DNA from: Opitutaceae bacterium
Lineage (GTDB): Bacteria > Verrucomicrobiota > Verrucomicrobiae > Opitutales > Opitutaceae
Length of the DNA: 6,404 nt
Direction: 5' to 3'
Assembly: GCA_031266495.1 (NCBI GenBank)
Contig: JAISAX010000743.1
Span: 1 to 6,404, forward strand
In this document: positions 3,897 through 6,404 of the stretch, in pieces
Layout of the letters: every line of letters begins with the position of its first letter
Position numbering within the stretch: the first letter of the stretch is position 1
Made by a program: the position numbers and the translations under genes
Notes under the pieces: model-generated
Database searches by the model: none
Told to the model about the DNA's origin: nothing
The model's input: the letters and a program-made list of their open reading frames with translations, nothing else

Positions 3897-6047
3897 ATGG
3901 TAAGCAGTGGCGTCAGACGAAACCGTTTGCATGCGCTGCTGGACGCCCTCGGCGTGGACATCGTTCGCGAGGATTTTTCGTGGAACCGTATCCAGCAAAG
4001 CAAGACATCTCCGTTCATTTACGACGGCAACGCCGGTCCTGACCAGTATGTCGAGGCATGCGCCAGGATGGGGATCGAGGTGCAGGCGATTCTCAACTAC
4101 GGAGTTCCCTGGGCCACCACCGCCGCCGACTCCAGGGAGGCCCGCCGCCGCATGCCCCAAATGGAATCCTGGCTCGAATACGTGCGCGCCACCGTAAGCC
4201 GCTACAAGGACCGTATCCGTTATTGGGAAATCTGGAACGAACCCGACATCCGGTTCTGGCTCGATACCCCGGATAAATATGCCGGGTTGTTTGACCGTAC
4301 CGGCGCCGAAATCGCCCGCATCCACCCCGGAGCCATGATCATGAACGGCGGGCTTGCCATGGTCTCGCGCCAGCCCAATCCGGATTTTGCGGAGCGGTTC
4401 ATCGCCCGGGCCAACCCGACGCACTGGCACCTCCGCGCCTGGCACGACTACAACACTTTCGACAATCTCCTCACCCGCCACCAGCGCCACGAATCCCTTT
4501 ACCAGGCTCGTCCCGAACTCGCCACGCTACCCTCCTGGATGAACGAAGGCGGCTACCATACCATCGATCCTCGCAGGGAAACCGAACAAGCTCGCACCAT
4601 CGTCAAAAAAGTATCCACCGCCCCGGCGCTCGGACTCTCCGCGTATTTCGTTTACACGACACGCGACTCCTCCACCGACCGCGCCGCCCCCGGCGCCTCG
4701 CCTTTCTATGGCCTGACTGATTTCGACTGCGTCCCCAAGCCCGCCTTCGCCGCCTACAATCGGCTTGTCGCCGAGACCGCCCATCTTCGTTACGCACCGC
4801 CTCCCGTTCAGCCTGATCCGGTCAACAACAGCGGATTATGGCAACACCTCTACACCGCCGCGTCCTCTCCGGAAACCCGCTCGGCCCCCGATGTCGCGCA
4901 TATCCTCGTTATCTGGCGCGAAGGCGCAGGACACCGTCCTGTCTGGCTTCACTGGCCCGACGCCCATGTCGCCGATGCGGTTGACCTCATGGGGAATCCC
5001 GTTGCCCTCACCCGCCTCGGCAATGGCGGAGTCGTGCTCAACCTCGGCGACAATCCCGTGTACGTCCGCCTGAACGGCACTCCTGCCTATCCCGGGACGA
5101 AGACCCTTCTCGATCTCCCCGACCTGCTTTCGCTCGTTTCCGGCGGGCAGCCAGCCAGCCTCGACATTCGTATCGAAAATCCAACCACATCCCCGCTCCT
5201 CTGCCACTTGCAAATCACGGGGGATAATCCCGCGCTCGGTATCAGCGGGCCACTCCCACCCATCACGCTCGCTCCAGCGAGCAGCCGCCTGCTCCGGCTC
5301 CCCATCGCCATCCCGCCCGGCAGCACTGACCTTCCGGACAACGGACAACTCTCCGTTGCGCTCAGCATTGATGCTATCTCCGGTGAGATCACGGGAACGC
5401 TGCCCTACAAAGTCGCCCGCGTCCTCTCGCCCGGAAAATCCTATGCCTTTTCCCTTGGATCACGATCCGACATCAACAATCGCCATGAAGGTCTGGCCAA
5501 TCCTGTCATGGAATGGCAAGGACGCCATGATCTCGGCGCAACCGGTCAATGGAGCGTCACATCCAAGGCGCTCACCCTCACGATTGACGTCACCGACCAG
5601 ACACACCACCAACCCTGCCAACGTGACCTGCTCTGGCAGGCCGACAGCCTGCAATTCGCCTTCAAGGGCGACGATTCACAAAGGGGGCATCTTGAACTCC
5701 TGCTCGCCCTCTGTTCCGACAACTCCCCGCAAGGCTGGGTCATTGACGCTCCCGAATGGACTCGCTTCGCCAAAGGCAATCTCGACGGACAAGCTTCGTT
5801 CGGCATTGCCCGGACCGGCACTGTGACCACGTACAAACTCACCCTCCCCTGGCGCTCACTCGGCTACGACAAAAAGCCAGCCATACGTGGCGCGCCAGTT
5901 TCATCGTCAATGACGACGACGGACTTGGCCGCAAACAATGGCTGCAATTTTCACCAGGCATCGGAGATTCCAGGGATCCCGAAAAATATCCGGTCTTTCG
6001 CTATTTATCCGAAAACAAGTGACCGGCTGCGCACAGTGAAAATCTGA
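3897..6047 (+). CDS. Catalytic and C-terminal part of the GH39-like glycoside hydrolase (fragment frame)
   Basis: This open frame encodes 716 residues. Residues 1-~300 form a clan GH-A barrel lacking its first strand: REDFSWNRI (24-32), the acid/base motif YWEIWNEPD with E115, a conserved-looking AWHDYN after the middle strands, WMNEGG with E217 as probable nucleophile, then SAYFVY near the barrel end. Residues ~300-510 are beta-rich, with VDLMGNPVAL typical of post-barrel sandwich domains. Residues ~515-660 resemble a CBM9/DOMON-like carbohydrate-binding domain. Residues 661-716 are out-of-frame sequence with no family resemblance, caused by the shift at 5871-5875. There is no signal peptide, and no Shine-Dalgarno before ATG 3897, so independent export or initiation is doubtful. 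Substrate class (xylan, glucuronoxylan or pectin side chain) cannot be fixed from the sequence. Confidence 0.75.
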   Translation: MVSSGVRRNRLHALLDALGVDIVREDFSWNRIQQSKTSPFIYDGNAGPDQYVEACARMGIEVQAILNYGVPWATTAADSREARRRMPQMESWLEYVRATVSRYKDRIRYWEIWNEPDIRFWLDTPDKYAGLFDRTGAEIARIHPGAMIMNGGLAMVSRQPNPDFAERFIARANPTHWHLRAWHDYNTFDNLLTRHQRHESLYQARPELATLPSWMNEGGYHTIDPRRETEQARTIVKKVSTAPALGLSAYFVYTTRDSSTDRAAPGASPFYGLTDFDCVPKPAFAAYNRLVAETAHLRYAPPPVQPDPVNNSGLWQHLYTAASSPETRSAPDVAHILVIWREGAGHRPVWLHWPDAHVADAVDLMGNPVALTRLGNGGVVLNLGDNPVYVRLNGTPAYPGTKTLLDLPDLLSLVSGGQPASLDIRIENPTTSPLLCHLQITGDNPALGISGPLPPITLAPASSRLLRLPIAIPPGSTDLPDNGQLSVALSIDAISGEITGTLPYKVARVLSPGKSYAFSLGSRSDINNRHEGLANPVMEWQGRHDLGATGQWSVTSKALTLTIDVTDQTHHQPCQRDLLWQADSLQFAFKGDDSQRGHLELLLALCSDNSPQGWVIDAPEWTRFAKGNLDGQASFGIARTGTVTTYKLTLPWRSLGYDKKPAIRGAPVSSSMTTTDLAANNGCNFHQASEIPGIPKNIRSFAIYPKTSDRLRTVKI
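5871..5876 (+). other. Frameshift point at AAAAAG in the CBM9-like domain
   Basis: In the upstream frame this reads GAC AAA AAG CCA. One extra A in the run, or a -1 ribosomal slip on AAA AAG, continues as DKKASHTWRASFIVNDDDG, restoring the conserved end of the domain. A GCCA-TACG-TGGC mini-hairpin lies at 5880-5891, and the 10-bp palindrome TGGCGCGCCA at 5888-5897. The exact lesion could instead be in the GCGCGC at 5889-5894. Confidence 0.65.
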
Positions 6048-6053
6048 TTTCAC
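6036..6053 (+). repeat. Small dyad GTGAAA / TTTCAC after the hydrolase gene
   Basis: Six-base arms flank a six-base loop, 14 bp after the restored stop of the hydrolase at 6022. No U-run follows, so it is a poor terminator candidate. It could stabilise the transcript end or be chance. Confidence 0.35.
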
Positions 6054-6071
6054 GACAGGCCCAGTAGCATC

Positions 6072-6194
6072 ATGCGCATATCGATCAGCGACACCGGAGC
6101 CATCGCATCCGGTTCAATCATCACCACCCAAACGATCCAGAGCGCAATCGACCGATGCGCCGAAGTCGGCGGAGGCGTCGTGAAAATTTTTTAG
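6072..6194 (+). pseudogene. 5' remnant of a GH28/pectate-lyase-type right-handed beta-helix enzyme
   Basis: The open frame gives 40 residues and then a TAG. It matches the conserved N-terminus of polygalacturonase/GH28 and pectate-lyase superfamily proteins: D-x-G-A (residues 7-10), then TTQTIQSAIDRCAEVGGGVVKI (18-39). This corresponds to the family pattern DxGAxxDG...T.AIQxAIDxCxxxGGGxV. Real members run 400 residues or more, so this copy is truncated. Resemblance ends at VVKI (about 6188), where T-rich DNA leading into a transposase gene begins. The start codon and the first 38 codons look intact, and it lies 49 bp after the end of the hydrolase, suggesting it was once cotranscribed with it. 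Unlike full-length relatives, no signal peptide is visible before the D-x-G-A motif. Confidence 0.7.
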
Positions 6195-6251
6195 GGACAG
6201 GTTAAAAATGATCTTGCCTGAAGAAAACGAAGCTTGTTGCATCTGCGGATC
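6189..6251 (+). mobile_element. Leader / likely left end of a REP-associated Y1 transposase element
   Basis: Immediately after the GH28 remnant the composition changes to TTTTTAGGGACAGG followed by an AT-richer leader up to the transposase ATG. CAGG (6198-6201) and CCTG (6217-6220) can pair as a short stem, the kind of subterminal hairpin that Y1 transposases recognise. Y1 enzymes make no target duplication, so the boundary near 6189 is judged only from where enzyme homology stops. The right end is outside the window. Confidence 0.45.
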
Positions 6252-6404
6252 ATGCGAATACGCCGGATCAAACTCGCCCCTGACTCCCATACGGCGATCT
6301 ATCACTGCATCAGCCGCACCATCAACGGCGAACACTTGCTCGACGTCGCCGCCAGCGAAGTCTTCCGCAAACAGATGTGGCACATCGCCGAGTCCTGCGG
6401 CGTC
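6252..6404 (+). CDS. REP-associated tyrosine (Y1) transposase, N-terminal part (runs off the window)
   Basis: The open frame from ATG 6252 reaches the window edge (51 residues). The sequence YHCISRTINGEHLLD at residues 17-31, followed by EVFRKQMWHIAESCGV, is the characteristic start of TnpA_REP/IS200-like single-strand transposases (typical family form YHVISRTVNGE...). The HUH pair and the catalytic tyrosine lie further downstream and are not visible here, so activity cannot be judged. It is placed directly after a truncated GH28 gene, the expected signature of an insertion or rearrangement. No Shine-Dalgarno is evident. Full-length members are usually about 200-350 residues. Confidence 0.85.
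   Translation, partial: MRIRRIKLAPDSHTAIYHCISRTINGEHLLDVAASEVFRKQMWHIAESCGV

Larger units (their letters stand above)
3465..6022 (+). pseudogene. Clan GH-A (GH39-like) glycoside hydrolase with CBM9-like domain, interrupted by an in-frame TGA and a frameshift
   Basis: Read through both lesions, this is one exported multidomain enzyme of roughly 850 residues. It comprises a signal peptide (1-29), an N-terminal beta domain (30-~130), a TIM barrel with acid/base Glu in WNEP (codon 4239-4241) and a probable nucleophile in WMNEGG (codon 4545-4547), a beta-sandwich linker region, and a C-terminal CBM9-like domain. Lesion 1 is TGA at 3867-3869. The frame and C-ending codon bias continue unbroken from KSKGV through the stop into FRYGLSDHS and on into the barrel. 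Lesion 2 is at the A5 run 5871-5875. Upstream sequence reads PWRSLGYDKK in one frame, and the expected CBM9 ending (SFIVNDDDGLGRKQWLQFSPGIG) continues in the -1 frame and stops at 6020-6022. A degradation role on plant hemicellulose or pectin side chains is inferred. Sequencing error or recoding could also explain the breaks. Confidence 0.75.

Noticed and set aside
3867..3910. Selenocysteine insertion at the internal TGA
   Set aside because: Only a trivial CCG-CTA-CGG stem is visible right after the TGA, not a SECIS-like hairpin at the usual spacing. The position is at a domain boundary, not a catalytic redox site, and the gene has a second lesion.
2559..4490. Very long antisense open frame (643 codons) opposite the prepilin and hydrolase genes
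   Set aside because: It is a shadow of GC-rich, C3-biased sense genes. Its translation is Gly/Val/Ala-rich with a run of glycines from the C tract and shows no recognisable domain, while the sense strand has clear motifs.
6114..6383. Minus-strand frame across the GH28 remnant and transposase start
   Set aside because: It spans two unrelated plus-strand coding segments with clear family motifs, so it is an antisense shadow.

Overview
The window looks like a piece of a Verrucomicrobiota chromosome, most likely Opitutaceae or a close relative. This is inferred from gene content and style, since there is no rRNA or marker gene. It carries a PEP-CTERM (exosortase-sorted) protein, a DUF1559-like prepilin-type protein with an H-x-DG tail, a secreted lectin-like protein, and plant-polysaccharide glycoside hydrolases. 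Coding DNA is GC-rich, with C favoured at third positions, and the visible starts lack Shine-Dalgarno sequences.

Layout from left to right. Positions 1-267 show no convincing gene, only a G11 tract. Two small proteins that both look like ribbon-helix-helix DNA binders are divergently transcribed (268-576 minus, 678-965 plus). The AT-rich gap between them holds three dyads built on repeated GCGC boxes, a plausible shared operator and promoter region. Four consecutive plus-strand genes for exported products follow: a PEP-CTERM protein (1026-1748), a concanavalin-like or LamG-like secreted protein (1830-2588), a prepilin-like protein with a duplicated GFTLVE processing motif (2622-3407), and a large clan GH-A (GH39-like) glycoside hydrolase (3465-6022).

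The hydrolase gene appears broken in two places. An in-frame TGA at 3867-3869 separates the signal peptide and N-terminal beta domain from the catalytic barrel. A one-base frameshift at the A5 run 5871-5875 moves the true end of the C-terminal CBM9-like domain into the -1 frame. Downstream, the first ~40 codons of a GH28/pectate-lyase-type beta-helix enzyme (6072-6194) stop abruptly. The sequence then changes into the leader and 5' end of a REP-associated Y1 transposase (6252 to the window edge).

The simplest reading is a plant-cell-wall (pectin or hemicellulose) degradation locus that exported its products to the cell surface and is now decaying through a nonsense mutation, a frameshift and mobile-element truncation. 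Recoding (readthrough plus -1 frameshifting) is a less likely alternative. The most distinctive small-scale features are the operator-like dyads, the internal 114-bp in-frame duplication/insertion in the prepilin gene, and long C-homopolymers just before two start codons.
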